Assembly: GCA_019308525.1 (NCBI GenBank)
Contig: JAFDIC010000022.1
Span: forward strand, 1 to 29,107
Length of the DNA: 29,107 bases
Reading direction: 5' to 3'
Origin: Deltaproteobacteria bacterium
GTDB taxonomy: Bacteria; Desulfobacterota; DSM-4660; Desulfatiglandales; HGW-15
The position numbers were made by a program, and so were the translations under genes. Under the pieces are notes generated by a model. That model ran no database searches and was not told the origin of the DNA. It was given only the letters and a program-made list of their open reading frames with translations. Positions 22,286 to 29,107 of this stretch are shown one piece after another (the stretch's first letter is position 1; each line of letters begins with the position of its first letter).

Positions 22286-22503
22286 ACCGGGATGGGGATT
22301 GGAATCCGTAGATTTTGTGTAATCCGATGGAAACCGGCCACTGAATCCGATTCAATCTGGCAACTAGAACAATTTCAAAAACCCAGTTCTATTGATTACG
22401 TCCCGGGTGGCTTGACAAGATTCGGTAGCCAGTTTCAGCAGAATACGCAACAGTATCGTCCTTTTCATCACTACCTGTTATTCAAGAATTGTGCATTCCT
22501 ACT

Positions 22504-22986
22504 TCACTTGACCGTGTATCCCTTCGATTCCATGGATGCCGAAAAGGCGCGATTGTAAGTATTTCTTTTGTGTGCATATTCATTTGCCTGTTGTTGTTCC
22601 CATTGCTGCCTCGCTTGCTCGTCCTGGCGATTTCGTCGGCTCTGCCTTGCTCCGCCCAGTACACCACCAATCGCAGCCCCTGTCGCCGCCCCTTTGCTGC
22701 GCGAATCTTTCCTTTTGATCAGCGCTCCTGCCCCGGCACCCACTGCAGCACCCTTCAAGGCTCCACCCTGCCCGGCCCGTTGTTGTGGAGGGGGTGTAGA
22801 TGCAGTGGGTGTCTTCATGGGATCGAACCCTGTCTCTTTCTTGGCCCACTGGTAGCAGGAAAACTTATCTTTTTCCATCTGCTCATGGCCCTGTCCCTTG
22901 GCAGGAAAGACGATGGGGTCTTGCGCCGAGGCAATCCCGGAAAAAAGAAAAGCCATCATCAAAATGAAAGCAAACATTGTCTTCAT
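22504..22986 (-). CDS. Exported glycine-zipper protein of unknown function
   Basis: A 160-residue protein with a Sec signal peptide (MKTMFAFILMMAFLFSGIASAQ, cleavage near residue 21). It has an N-terminal mature region containing KDKFSCYQWAKKETGFDP, then two glycine zippers (GGALKGAAVGAGAGALI and GAATGAAIGGVLGG) that could form membrane-inserting helix hairpins, and a Gln/Arg-rich charged tail. The CYQWA...GFDP wording recurs in periplasmic glycine-zipper proteins of many proteobacteria, whose function is unknown; envelope stability is a guess. The lone Cys is not at a lipobox, so it is not a lipoprotein. The 218 bases between its end and the PAS gene show nothing else. Confidence 0.75.
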   Translation of the reverse strand: MKTMFAFILMMAFLFSGIASAQDPIVFPAKGQGHEQMEKDKFSCYQWAKKETGFDPMKTPTASTPPPQQRAGQGGALKGAAVGAGAGALIKRKDSRSKGAATGAAIGGVLGGARQSRRNRQDEQARQQWEQQQANEYAHKRNTYNRAFSASMESKGYTVK

Positions 22987-23160
22987 AACTCTTATCCTCC
23001 TGTTCCTTTATTATTTTTCCCTCTTTCTTTCCAGATCCCGTGCCAGCTCTCCACAGACTCTTCCCGGCGTGCATGCACCTCTCTTAGGACAGGCAGATTC
23101 CACAATCGCAGCACTTCGGCACATCGCTGGGAATCATCACAGATGGCCTGAAAAGTCTGA

Positions 23161-23322
23161 CTTTCCCTGTTTCTGAGAAAAGCTGATAGAGAGGATGTCA
23201 GGTTTGGGGAATTGAGAAGGATCGAAAAGGAAAAACTGGCTGTTGAGAGTCTTCTCAAGCTCAAGACGGACTTTCGAAACGAGATGATGATAAGAAATCG
23301 CTTTTCTGTCTGGAGACTATAG
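23161..23322 (+). other. Open 53-codon tail, possible gene remnant
   Basis: The plus strand reads without stop into FLRKADREDVRFGELRRIEK, then EKLAVESLLKLKTDFRNEMM and a TAG. It is charged and probably alpha-helical, like real coding sequence, but has no start codon or upstream domain; a stop at 23158-23160 precedes it. I do not recognise the family. Confidence 0.25.
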
Positions 23323-23401
23323 GGGGATCGCGTTGGGGTGTCAAGCAGAATCCAGAGGATATTGGTGCTGCAAGTCGTTATATCCATGCCATGCTATAGC
23401 A

Positions 23402-23524
23402 GGGTTTAGTTGGTTGTAGAGACCCACGCCCAGTGGGTATGGTCATGTGGACCGGCTACGCCGTGGTAGCCCCCGGGAAAGAACCGAAAGCCGAACCCAG
23501 AATTGCGGGGCTAATATGAAGCCG
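23402..23524 (+). ncRNA. Structured RNA resembling HEARO / omega RNA of IscB-IsrB elements, without a nuclease gene
   Basis: A compact set of nested and crossing helices: GACC (23421-23424) with GGTC (23441-23444), enclosing CCCAC/GTGGG (23423-23437 region); GGCTAC/GTAGCC (23454-23471); GGGTT (23402-23406) with AACCC (23494-23498); and TAGCCCC (23467-23473) with GGGGCTA (23507-23513), which competes with or forms a pseudoknot over the GGCTAC stem. Conserved-looking loops GAAAG and GCCGAACCC and the end GGGGCTAATATGAAGCC agree with what I remember of the HEARO RNA (the IsrB/IscB guide scaffold). Normally an HNH/RuvC nuclease frame lies just downstream; none does here. The call rests on remembered consensus and pairing, so another structured RNA is possible. 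Confidence 0.45.
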
Positions 23525-23860
23525 TTTGTATGGTTGCCTTATTGCGGCTCCTGAATTCTTGACCACGCTTCTTGCGGCGGGGTCGCTCATTTCATAAATA
23601 CCGGAACTATCTGTTCAGGAGTTGGTGCTGAGTGAGCATTAATAAAGATTCTAATCGGAAAGATTCGCCACCCTCTGATTGCGAATCGAAGCACTAAGGA
23701 AGATGCGTTTGTTGTATCATAATAAACTAATAATTAGCATAGGTTAAACTAATTTGATTATGTGTTTCTTTATGCCTGGGGCTCGCATCTCAAGTCGAAA
23801 GACCCGGGCTGAGGGCAGGGGTTCGTAGTTCGGGGTTCCAGAAAAATTTTTGGTGAAAAG
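23525..23860. other. Gene-free stretch between the structured RNA and the ftsH promoter
   Basis: No frame longer than a few dozen codons shows coding character. The stretch becomes AT-rich after 23700 and contains a near-palindrome CCAGAAAAATTTTTGG at 23838-23853 shortly before the ftsH promoter. I see no tRNA or terminator with a clear U-tract. Confidence 0.5.
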
Positions 23861-23888
23861 TAGCAATTTATCAAAATATCTTTATAAT
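23861..23888 (+). promoter_or_regulatory. Probable ftsH promoter
   Basis: A perfect TATAAT at 23883-23888 has a weak -35 (TAGCAA, 23861-23866) 16 bases upstream in an AT-rich setting. Transcription would start near 23895, with a leader of about 35 bases to the GGAGGT ribosome binding site (23917-23922). Heat-shock sigma elements were not recognised. Confidence 0.4.
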
Positions 23889-23929
23889 AGTTATTGTGAT
23901 TTTACGTATACATCGAGGAGGTCCTATCT

Positions 23930-25756
23930 TTGAACCCATTCTATAAGAACCTAGCCCTCTGGTTGGTGATAAGCCTGCTGATGGTAATGCTGTTCCAGGT
24001 GTTCAAGCAACCCGAGAGGGGAAGGTTGAACGTTGGCTATAGTGATTTTCTTTCCATGGTTGAAAACGGCAGCATTACTGAAGTGACCATACAGGGTGAC
24101 AATATATCGGGAATCTCGGCACAGGGACCCTTTAAGACATACGCGCCCAAGGATCCGGAATTGATAAAGCTCCTGAGGAGTAAGGGGGTAAAGATATCGG
24201 CCAAGCCGGAAGAAGATTCACCCTGGTTTCAGGTATTGCTCTCCTGGGTGCCAATGCTTCTGTTGATTGGGGTATGGATATTTTTCATGCGCCAGATGCA
24301 GGTGGGCGGCGGCAAGGCCTTGTCCTTTGGAAAGAGCAGGGCAAGACTGATGACCGAGTCCCAGGAAAAGATCACCTTTGATGACGTGGCGGGAATAGAC
24401 GAAGCAAAAGAGGAGCTCCAGGAAATAATCGAGTTCCTTCGGGACCCCAAGAGGTTTACAAGGCTGGGAGGGAGGATCCCGAAAGGGGTGTTGCTGGTTG
24501 GGGCACCGGGCACAGGGAAGACCCTGCTTGCAAAGGCCATTGCAGGAGAGGCAGGTGTACCCTTCTTTAGCATAAGTGGGTCCGATTTCGTAGAGATGTT
24601 TGTGGGTGTGGGGGCTTCAAGGGTGCGAGACCTCTTTATCCAGGGTAAGAAACATGCCCCGTGTATCATTTTCATAGACGAGATAGATGCTGTGGGCCGA
24701 CACAGGGGAGCAGGCCTGGGCGGAGGTCATGACGAGAGAGAGCAGACCTTGAACCAACTACTGGTGGAAATGGACGGGTTCGAATCCAACGAAGGTGTTA
24801 TCCTCATTTCTGCAACCAACAGGCCCGATGTGTTGGACCCGGCCCTTTTGCGACCCGGGCGGTTTGACAGGCAGGTGGTCGTGCCTGTTCCTGATGTCAA
24901 GGGCAGGGAAGGTATCCTGAAAGTGCATGTAAAAAGAACGGTCCTGGCGGACGATGTTGATCTCACCACGCTTGCCAGGGGTACTCCGGGATTTACGGGC
25001 GCGGATCTGGAAAACATGGTGAACGAAGCCGCGCTGATGGCAGCGAGGCGAAAGAAAGATCAGGTGGAGATGGTTGATTTCGAGGACGCCAAGGACAAGG
25101 TAATGATGGGCACCGAGCGGAAAAGCATGATAATAAGCGAGGAGGAGAAACGCATAACCGCCTATCACGAGGCGGGCCATGCACTCGCCGCCAAGATGAT
25201 TCCCAGTGCGGATCCCATCCACAAGGTGACCATCATACCCAGGGGGAGAGCACTGGGCATTACGCAACAACTTCCCATGGACGAGAGGCACACCTATCCG
25301 AAAGATTACCTGCTGAACAATATCAGCATCCTCATGGGAGGAAGGGTCGCAGAAGAACTGGTCCTTAAGGTGCAGACTACGGGTGCCGGCAATGATATAG
25401 AGAGGGCCTCTGAGGTGGCGAGGAAAATGGTATGCGACTACGGAATGAGTGAGAATCTCGGTCCCTTGACCTTTGGAAAAAGAGAAGAGCAGATCTTCCT
25501 TGGGAGGGAGATTAGCCAGCATCGAGATTACAGCGAGTTGACGGCCCAAAAGATCGATGAAGAAGTAACGAGGATAGTGACGGGCGCCTATGAGAGGACG
25601 AAGCGGTTGATAGAGGAAAACATGGATGCCCTCCACAAGCTTGCAAAGGGCCTGCTGGAACGCGAGACCCTGGATGGAAAGGAAATAGACGCCATCCTGG
25701 AGGAGGCTGGCATCCACCTGGAGAAAGAGACTCGGAGTGACACACCAAAGGCATGA
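23930..25756 (+). CDS. ftsH: ATP-dependent zinc metalloprotease FtsH
   Basis: A 608-residue membrane-bound AAA+ protease that extracts and degrades misfolded membrane proteins and short-lived cytosolic regulators. Order of parts: first helix (residues 7-24), a periplasmic domain with [20 protein letters not shown], second helix (about 103-120), the [15 protein letters not shown] linker, and the AAA+ module. The AAA+ module has Walker A GAPGTGKT (191-198), Walker B IIFIDEID (246-253), the pore loop [19 protein letters not shown] and the second-region-of-homology Arg fingers in RPGRFDRQ. The zinc site is H413-E-A-G-H417, with a third ligand expected in the GNDIERAS region. Start is TTG 23930, seven bases after GGAGGT. 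Length is slightly short of the usual 630-650, only at the C-terminal tail. It heads an operon with folP, a common arrangement. Confidence 0.97.
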   Translation: MNPFYKNLALWLVISLLMVMLFQVFKQPERGRLNVGYSDFLSMVENGSITEVTIQGDNISGISAQGPFKTYAPKDPELIKLLRSKGVKISAKPEEDSPWFQVLLSWVPMLLLIGVWIFFMRQMQVGGGKALSFGKSRARLMTESQEKITFDDVAGIDEAKEELQEIIEFLRDPKRFTRLGGRIPKGVLLVGAPGTGKTLLAKAIAGEAGVPFFSISGSDFVEMFVGVGASRVRDLFIQGKKHAPCIIFIDEIDAVGRHRGAGLGGGHDEREQTLNQLLVEMDGFESNEGVILISATNRPDVLDPALLRPGRFDRQVVVPVPDVKGREGILKVHVKRTVLADDVDLTTLARGTPGFTGADLENMVNEAALMAARRKKDQVEMVDFEDAKDKVMMGTERKSMIISEEEKRITAYHEAGHALAAKMIPSADPIHKVTIIPRGRALGITQQLPMDERHTYPKDYLLNNISILMGGRVAEELVLKVQTTGAGNDIERASEVARKMVCDYGMSENLGPLTFGKREEQIFLGREISQHRDYSELTAQKIDEEVTRIVTGAYERTKRLIEENMDALHKLAKGLLERETLDGKEIDAILEEAGIHLEKETRSDTPKA

Positions 25757-25759
25757 GAT

Positions 25760-26623
25760 ATGACCCAAACCTGGAAGCCTAAAGCCATATCATGGAATGG
25801 ATACTGCCTCGACCTGGACCGGAAAACCCAGGTGATGGGAATCCTCAATGTTACCCCTGATTCCTTCTCCGACGGGGGGCTTTTCTATGACAGGGACAGG
25901 GCTGTCGAGCATGGCCTCCAAATGACCCAAGAAGGGGCGGATATCATAGACGTGGGAGGAGAATCGGCCAGGCCTTACTCTGAACAGATATCCGTAGATG
26001 TTGAATTGGAGCGGGTCATTCCGGTTATTGAAGTCCTCTCCAAGGAGATTGCAATTCCAATAAGCATAGATACGGTCAGGGCTGAAGTCGCACGAGAGGC
26101 CTTGAAGGCGGGCGCTTCCATGGTGAACGACATCAGTGCCTTGAGGTTTGACCCCGATATGAGCACAGTGGTTGCCGAGGCTCAGGTCCCGGTCATATTG
26201 ATGCACATGAAAGGGACTCCCGCCAACATGCAAGAAAATCCCACTTACGAGGAGCTGATACCCGAGATCAAGGCTTTCTTGAGGGAGGCCATGGACCGAG
26301 CATTGGAGAAAGGGATCAGAGAGGAGAATATCATCCTTGATCCCGGGATCGGGTTCGGCAAGACGTTTGATAACAATTTGCAGATCATTAAGGATCTCAG
26401 GGAGTTTACCACTCTCAGAAGACCTATTCTCCTTGGAACATCAAGAAAGTCCTTCCTGGGACACATACTGGGAAAAGGCCCTTCCGAAAGGGACGTGGGG
26501 ACCATGGCAACGATTTCGGCAGGAGTGATGAACGGTGCCAGCATAGTGAGGGTGCATGACGTAAAGAGCGCTGTGGAGACGGTAAGGGTCACGGACGCCA
26601 TAATGCGAGGGAGCATAAACTGA
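25760..26623 (+). CDS. folP: Dihydropteroate synthase
   Basis: A 287-residue TIM-barrel enzyme that joins 6-hydroxymethyl-dihydropterin diphosphate with p-aminobenzoate in folate synthesis. Signatures: MGILNVTPDSFSDGG (diphosphate loop, residues 26-40), DVGGESARP (65-72), ISIDTVRAEVAREAL, VNDISALRFDP, ILMHMKGTPANMQ, ILDPGIGFGKTFDNN (pterin-binding Asp) and LLGTSRKSFLG. The usual GGESTRP loop reads GGESARP; the Thr-to-Ala change lies next to the pABA/sulfonamide site and might affect drug binding, but such variation occurs naturally. The start is three bases after the ftsH stop, so the genes are co-transcribed. Confidence 0.96.
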   Translation: MTQTWKPKAISWNGYCLDLDRKTQVMGILNVTPDSFSDGGLFYDRDRAVEHGLQMTQEGADIIDVGGESARPYSEQISVDVELERVIPVIEVLSKEIAIPISIDTVRAEVAREALKAGASMVNDISALRFDPDMSTVVAEAQVPVILMHMKGTPANMQENPTYEELIPEIKAFLREAMDRALEKGIREENIILDPGIGFGKTFDNNLQIIKDLREFTTLRRPILLGTSRKSFLGHILGKGPSERDVGTMATISAGVMNGASIVRVHDVKSAVETVRVTDAIMRGSIN

Positions 26624-26646
26624 GTATCCCCCGGGTCCCCCGGTAG

Positions 26647-26665
26647 GGGCAAAATGTCTTTGCCC
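26647..26665 (+). terminator. Possible terminator of the ftsH-folP operon
   Basis: GGGCAAA (26647-26653), loop ATGTC and TTTGCCC (26659-26665) form a perfect 7-bp stem 24 bases after the folP stop. It is followed by a pyrimidine-rich tract (TCTCTTCCTT) rather than a pure U run, so termination may be partial. The remaining 250 bases before coaX show no gene. Confidence 0.4.
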
Positions 26666-26914
26666 TCTCTTCCTTCGAGAATTCCTGCCTTCGAGACAAT
26701 GGTACATGCGAGAGTTTTGAAGAACGCCCCCTTTTCCTCAATCCCTCTGGCTCACGGTTAGATTCCAGCTCGCTTGATGCTTGTACCGGCCTCTTTTTGA
26801 TTTGACAACGGGATTGCAAAGAGTTAAGTGATTAACGTCCGGTAATTCCTTGGGATTCTACTACCAGCGCCTGGAAAGCTGGTGCCTCCAAGGGACAGGA
26901 GAGAATAAAAGGCG

Positions 26915-27682
26915 ATGTTATTGTGCATAGACATAGGCAACACAAATATCGTGCTGGGTGTAGCGGATAAGAAGAGGATTGCTGAACACTGGCGAATACG
27001 GACGGAAAAGGATTCAACGGCGGATGAGCTGGGAATACTCATCAGAAATCTCTTTGGCATGTCCAGCATAAGCTTTGAAGACATAACGGGTGTCATAATA
27101 TCCTGCGTCGTACCGCCTCTCCAGGAGGCCGTAGAAGAGGTCGCTGAGAAGTATTTCAAGGTGAATCCCATGATAGTCGGGCCGGGTCTTAAGACGGGCA
27201 TGCCCATCCTCTACGATAATCCAAAGGAGGTGGGAGCGGACAGGATCGTCAATGCAGTGGCAGCCTATGAAAAGTACCGTTCGGCGCTGGTGGTCGTGGA
27301 TTTCGGCACGGCAACCACCTTTGATTGTGTCTCGAGGGGTGGTGCCTATATAGGCGGAGCCATTGCTCCGGGCATAACCATTTCATGTGAGGCCCTGTTC
27401 CAGAAGGCCTCAAAACTTCCCAGGGTGGAGATATTTGCCAGACCGGGCAAGGTGATTGCAAAGGATACCATAAGCAGTATGCGGGCTGGGATTATTTACG
27501 GTTATGCGGGCCTCGTGGACGGGATCGTAAGAAGGATAAGGAAAGAAATGAACGATCCCCCGGCTGTAATTGCCACCGGGGGTCTTGCCCCCCTGATCTA
27601 CAGGGAATCGGAAACAATCGAGCATGTAGAGGAATTCCTTACACTTGAAGGGCTTATGATTATTTTTGAAAGGAATACATGA
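26915..27682 (+). CDS. coaX: Type III pantothenate kinase
   Basis: A 255-residue ASKHA-fold kinase for the first step of coenzyme A synthesis, using ATP and a monovalent cation. Visible are the phosphate-1 motif [13 protein letters not shown] (residues 4-16), [14 protein letters not shown], the pantothenate-binding stretch [20 protein letters not shown], the phosphate-2 motif [23 protein letters not shown] and the adenosine motif IATGGLAPL. Length is normal. AGGAG lies about 12 bases before the ATG, a long spacing. It is followed closely by a peptidase gene. Confidence 0.96.
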   Translation: MLLCIDIGNTNIVLGVADKKRIAEHWRIRTEKDSTADELGILIRNLFGMSSISFEDITGVIISCVVPPLQEAVEEVAEKYFKVNPMIVGPGLKTGMPILYDNPKEVGADRIVNAVAAYEKYRSALVVVDFGTATTFDCVSRGGAYIGGAIAPGITISCEALFQKASKLPRVEIFARPGKVIAKDTISSMRAGIIYGYAGLVDGIVRRIRKEMNDPPAVIATGGLAPLIYRESETIEHVEEFLTLEGLMIIFERNT

Positions 27683-27733
27683 ATATGCTTGCGCAAAGAT
27701 GCGGGACTTTCAGGATGGAATGAATTTTCAAGC

Positions 27734-28651
27734 ATGCTGAAACCAGAGGGAATAGTAAAGGGAGATACATTCGGGATAATGGCGCCGGCGGGTTCCGTGA
27801 CTCCCGATGAACTGGAAGAGGGTATAGAGCTGATCAGGGGATCAGGTTACCGGGTTATCCTGGCGCGAAATATCTTTCATTCAAAGGCCTATTTGGCCGG
27901 GGACGATACTGCCAGGCTCCAGGATCTCCATGACATGTTTCTGGATCGAAGGGTGAAGGCCATAATGTGCGCCAGGGGTGGCGCCGGTTCCATGAGGCTG
28001 CTGGACAAGATAGATTACGAACTGATCCGAGAGAACCCCAAGATATTCATCGGCTACAGTGACATTACCGCACTGTTACTCTCTTTCTACAAAAGGGCGG
28101 GCCTGGTCACCTTCCACGGGCCAGTGCTGAGGGAGATCTCTCGAGATGAAGGAGATAATTGGACATCACTGGAGAAAACAATCTCTAATGGAAGGCGGAT
28201 TGAATTGAGTCTCTCCGGCGCACAGGTCATCCGTCCGGGCAAGACAGCGGGCCCTGTCCTGGGGGGTAACTTGAGCCTTGTCTGCAACATGATGGGCACA
28301 CCTTTCCTGCCTTCCCTCAACAAGAAGATCCTGTTCCTGGAAGAGAAGGGAGAGGCCCCCTACAGAATCGATCGTATGCTGGCCCAGTTAAGGTTGAGCG
28401 GGGTACTTGACGAAGTATCGGGAGTCCTCCTGGGTTCCTTCGAACAATGCGGTGACCCGTCTGATCTCAGGGAAATGTTCTCTGAGATTTTCTCTGCCCT
28501 TGAAATGCCGGTCCTAATGGGAGTTCCTTCTGGCCATGGCGTGAGGAACAGGACTATTCCCATGGGCGTCAGGGCCGAGGTGGACACGGAAAAAATGGTC
28601 TTAACCTTCATGGAGACGGTTACAGTGCCCCGGAAAGAGGCATGGAGTTAG
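27734..28651 (+). CDS. LD-carboxypeptidase, peptidase family S66 (LdcA/MccF-like)
   Basis: A 305-residue serine carboxypeptidase that removes the terminal D-Ala from muropeptide tetrapeptides during cell-wall recycling; MccF-type relatives cleave peptide antibiotics. The start at ATG 27734 (MLKPEGIVKGDTFGIMAPAG) is chosen because family members begin this way; a TTG at 27689 is in frame but lacks support, and neither has a strong ribosome binding site. The nucleophile is the Ser in GYSDITALLL (residue 109), preceded by ARGGAGSMRLLDKID. The Glu and His of the Ser-Glu-His triad are expected in the LFLEEKGEAPYRIDRML and GVPSGHGVRNRTIPMG regions. No signal peptide, so cytoplasmic. Spacing after coaX suggests co-transcription. 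Confidence 0.9.
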   Translation: MLKPEGIVKGDTFGIMAPAGSVTPDELEEGIELIRGSGYRVILARNIFHSKAYLAGDDTARLQDLHDMFLDRRVKAIMCARGGAGSMRLLDKIDYELIRENPKIFIGYSDITALLLSFYKRAGLVTFHGPVLREISRDEGDNWTSLEKTISNGRRIELSLSGAQVIRPGKTAGPVLGGNLSLVCNMMGTPFLPSLNKKILFLEEKGEAPYRIDRMLAQLRLSGVLDEVSGVLLGSFEQCGDPSDLREMFSEIFSALEMPVLMGVPSGHGVRNRTIPMGVRAEVDTEKMVLTFMETVTVPRKEAWS

Positions 28652-28749
28652 GGATCGTAAAAAGCAAGGGGTAGTGGTTGATTGGTCGGTGAGTGCCCCG
28701 GGGCATTTGAAATCTGTCAACGATGGTTGGGTATCGAATGGGAGGTTTA

Positions 28750-29107
28750 GTGATAGGATTTCTCAGGGGTCTTGGCGCCAAGACATTGCTCCTCCTTCGC
28801 AGGATGGGCATTATGGGTATTTTTCTTGGCAAGGCAATCAGCTATTGCTTCATGCCCCCGATAAAGTTCTCCCTGGTCCTGAAACAGCTTCGTTTTATCG
28901 GCTCCCAGTCGACCCTTGTCATATTCCTCACCGGATCCTTTACCGGCATGGTGCTGGGGTTGCAAGGATTTTATACCCTGAGCAGGTTCGGTTCCGATGC
29001 CTTTCTCGGGCCCATGGTGGCTCTCTCGCTCATAAAGGAGATGGGACCGGTCATATCAGGGCTAATGGTTACGGGACGTGCCGGATCAGCCATTACCGCA
29101 GAAATAG
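28750..29107 (+). CDS. mlaE: MlaE-family ABC transporter permease, 5' part
   Basis: The frame starts at GTG 28750 behind GGAGG (an in-frame ATG lies at 28738) and is still open at the window end, about 119 codons in. It reads FLRGLGAKTLLLLRRMGIMG, then QLRFIGSQSTLVIFLTGSFT, MVLGLQGFYTLSRFGSDAFL, GPMVALSLIKEMGPVISGLM and VTGRAGSAITAEI. These are the hallmark motifs of MlaE/TtgB permeases, which move phospholipids between the membranes of diderm bacteria and thus point to an outer membrane. The ATP-binding and MlaD substrate-binding genes would be expected to follow beyond the edge. Confidence 0.9.
   Translation, partial: MIGFLRGLGAKTLLLLRRMGIMGIFLGKAISYCFMPPIKFSLVLKQLRFIGSQSTLVIFLTGSFTGMVLGLQGFYTLSRFGSDAFLGPMVALSLIKEMGPVISGLMVTGRAGSAITAEI

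Noticed and set aside
22489..23151. Long plus-strand frame (220 codons) opposite the glycine-zipper gene
   Set aside because: It lies antisense to a gene with a clear signal peptide and glycine zippers, and its own composition is Pro/Ser/Cys-rich with no recognisable domain.
22992..23387. 131-codon minus-strand frame upstream of the glycine-zipper gene
   Set aside because: Ser-rich low-complexity composition, no ribosome binding site, no recognisable motif; the plus strand looks more coding-like in part of it.
24758..25768. 336-codon frame antisense to ftsH
   Set aside because: It is the mirror of a strongly conserved gene and shows no domain of its own.

Overview
The window looks like a chromosomal segment of an anaerobic Desulfobacterota-type (deltaproteobacterial) bacterium. 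This is an inference from gene content: an Aquifex-type aconitase, an anaerobic carbon monoxide dehydrogenase homologue, a molybdopterin oxidoreductase, KorA- and Nqr-type redox modules, a tripartite tricarboxylate transporter and Cys-rich PAS proteins. No rRNA, tRNA or CRISPR array was seen.

Layout. (1) 96-2220, minus: a two-gene glycan operon, a GT-C membrane mannosyltransferase-like protein followed by a GT2 dolichyl/polyprenyl-phosphate-type transferase. (2) 2221-8224, plus: a probable catabolic/uptake operon behind a good sigma-70 promoter, holding a cytoplasmic arylsulfotransferase-like beta-propeller, TctC-TctB-TctA and a class III aminotransferase of the glutamate-1-semialdehyde aminomutase type. 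(3) 8210-20770, mostly minus: central-carbon and redox genes, many of them broken. They are gltA (two frameshifts, internal deletion, C-terminal truncation), an intact aconitase, korA (internal deletion), a chimeric flavin oxidoreductase, an intact molybdopterin oxidoreductase, a small protein, a full-length CooS homologue with an altered active-site ligand set, nqrF (frameshift plus truncation), intact nqrE, nqrD and nqrC, and an nqrB stub abutting a tyrosine-recombinase remnant. Antitoxin-like 5' remnants lie at both flanks of the nqr block, and a 39-bp palindrome-forming repeat family sits at two of the breaks. (4) 20675-21713, plus: an epimerase gene split by a ~115-bp IS200/IS605-like non-autonomous insertion. 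(5) 21749-23929: a PAS protein, a glycine-zipper protein and a gene-poor stretch holding a structured RNA that resembles the HEARO/omega RNA of IscB/IsrB elements, but with no nuclease gene. (6) 23930-29107, plus: housekeeping genes ftsH, folP, coaX, an LD-carboxypeptidase and the 5' part of an mlaE-like permease gene.

The most interesting points are: the CooS homologue, whose predicted cluster ligands (His-Glu-Cys-Cys-Cys-Cys) resemble hybrid-cluster protein rather than Ni,Fe-CODH; the solitary HEARO-like RNA; the sulfotransferase/TTT/aminotransferase operon; and the concentration of deletions, frameshifts and mobile-element scars between 8.2 and 21.7 kb. Several single-base frameshifts fall in short C or G runs and could be sequencing errors. 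The large internal deletions are much harder to explain that way.
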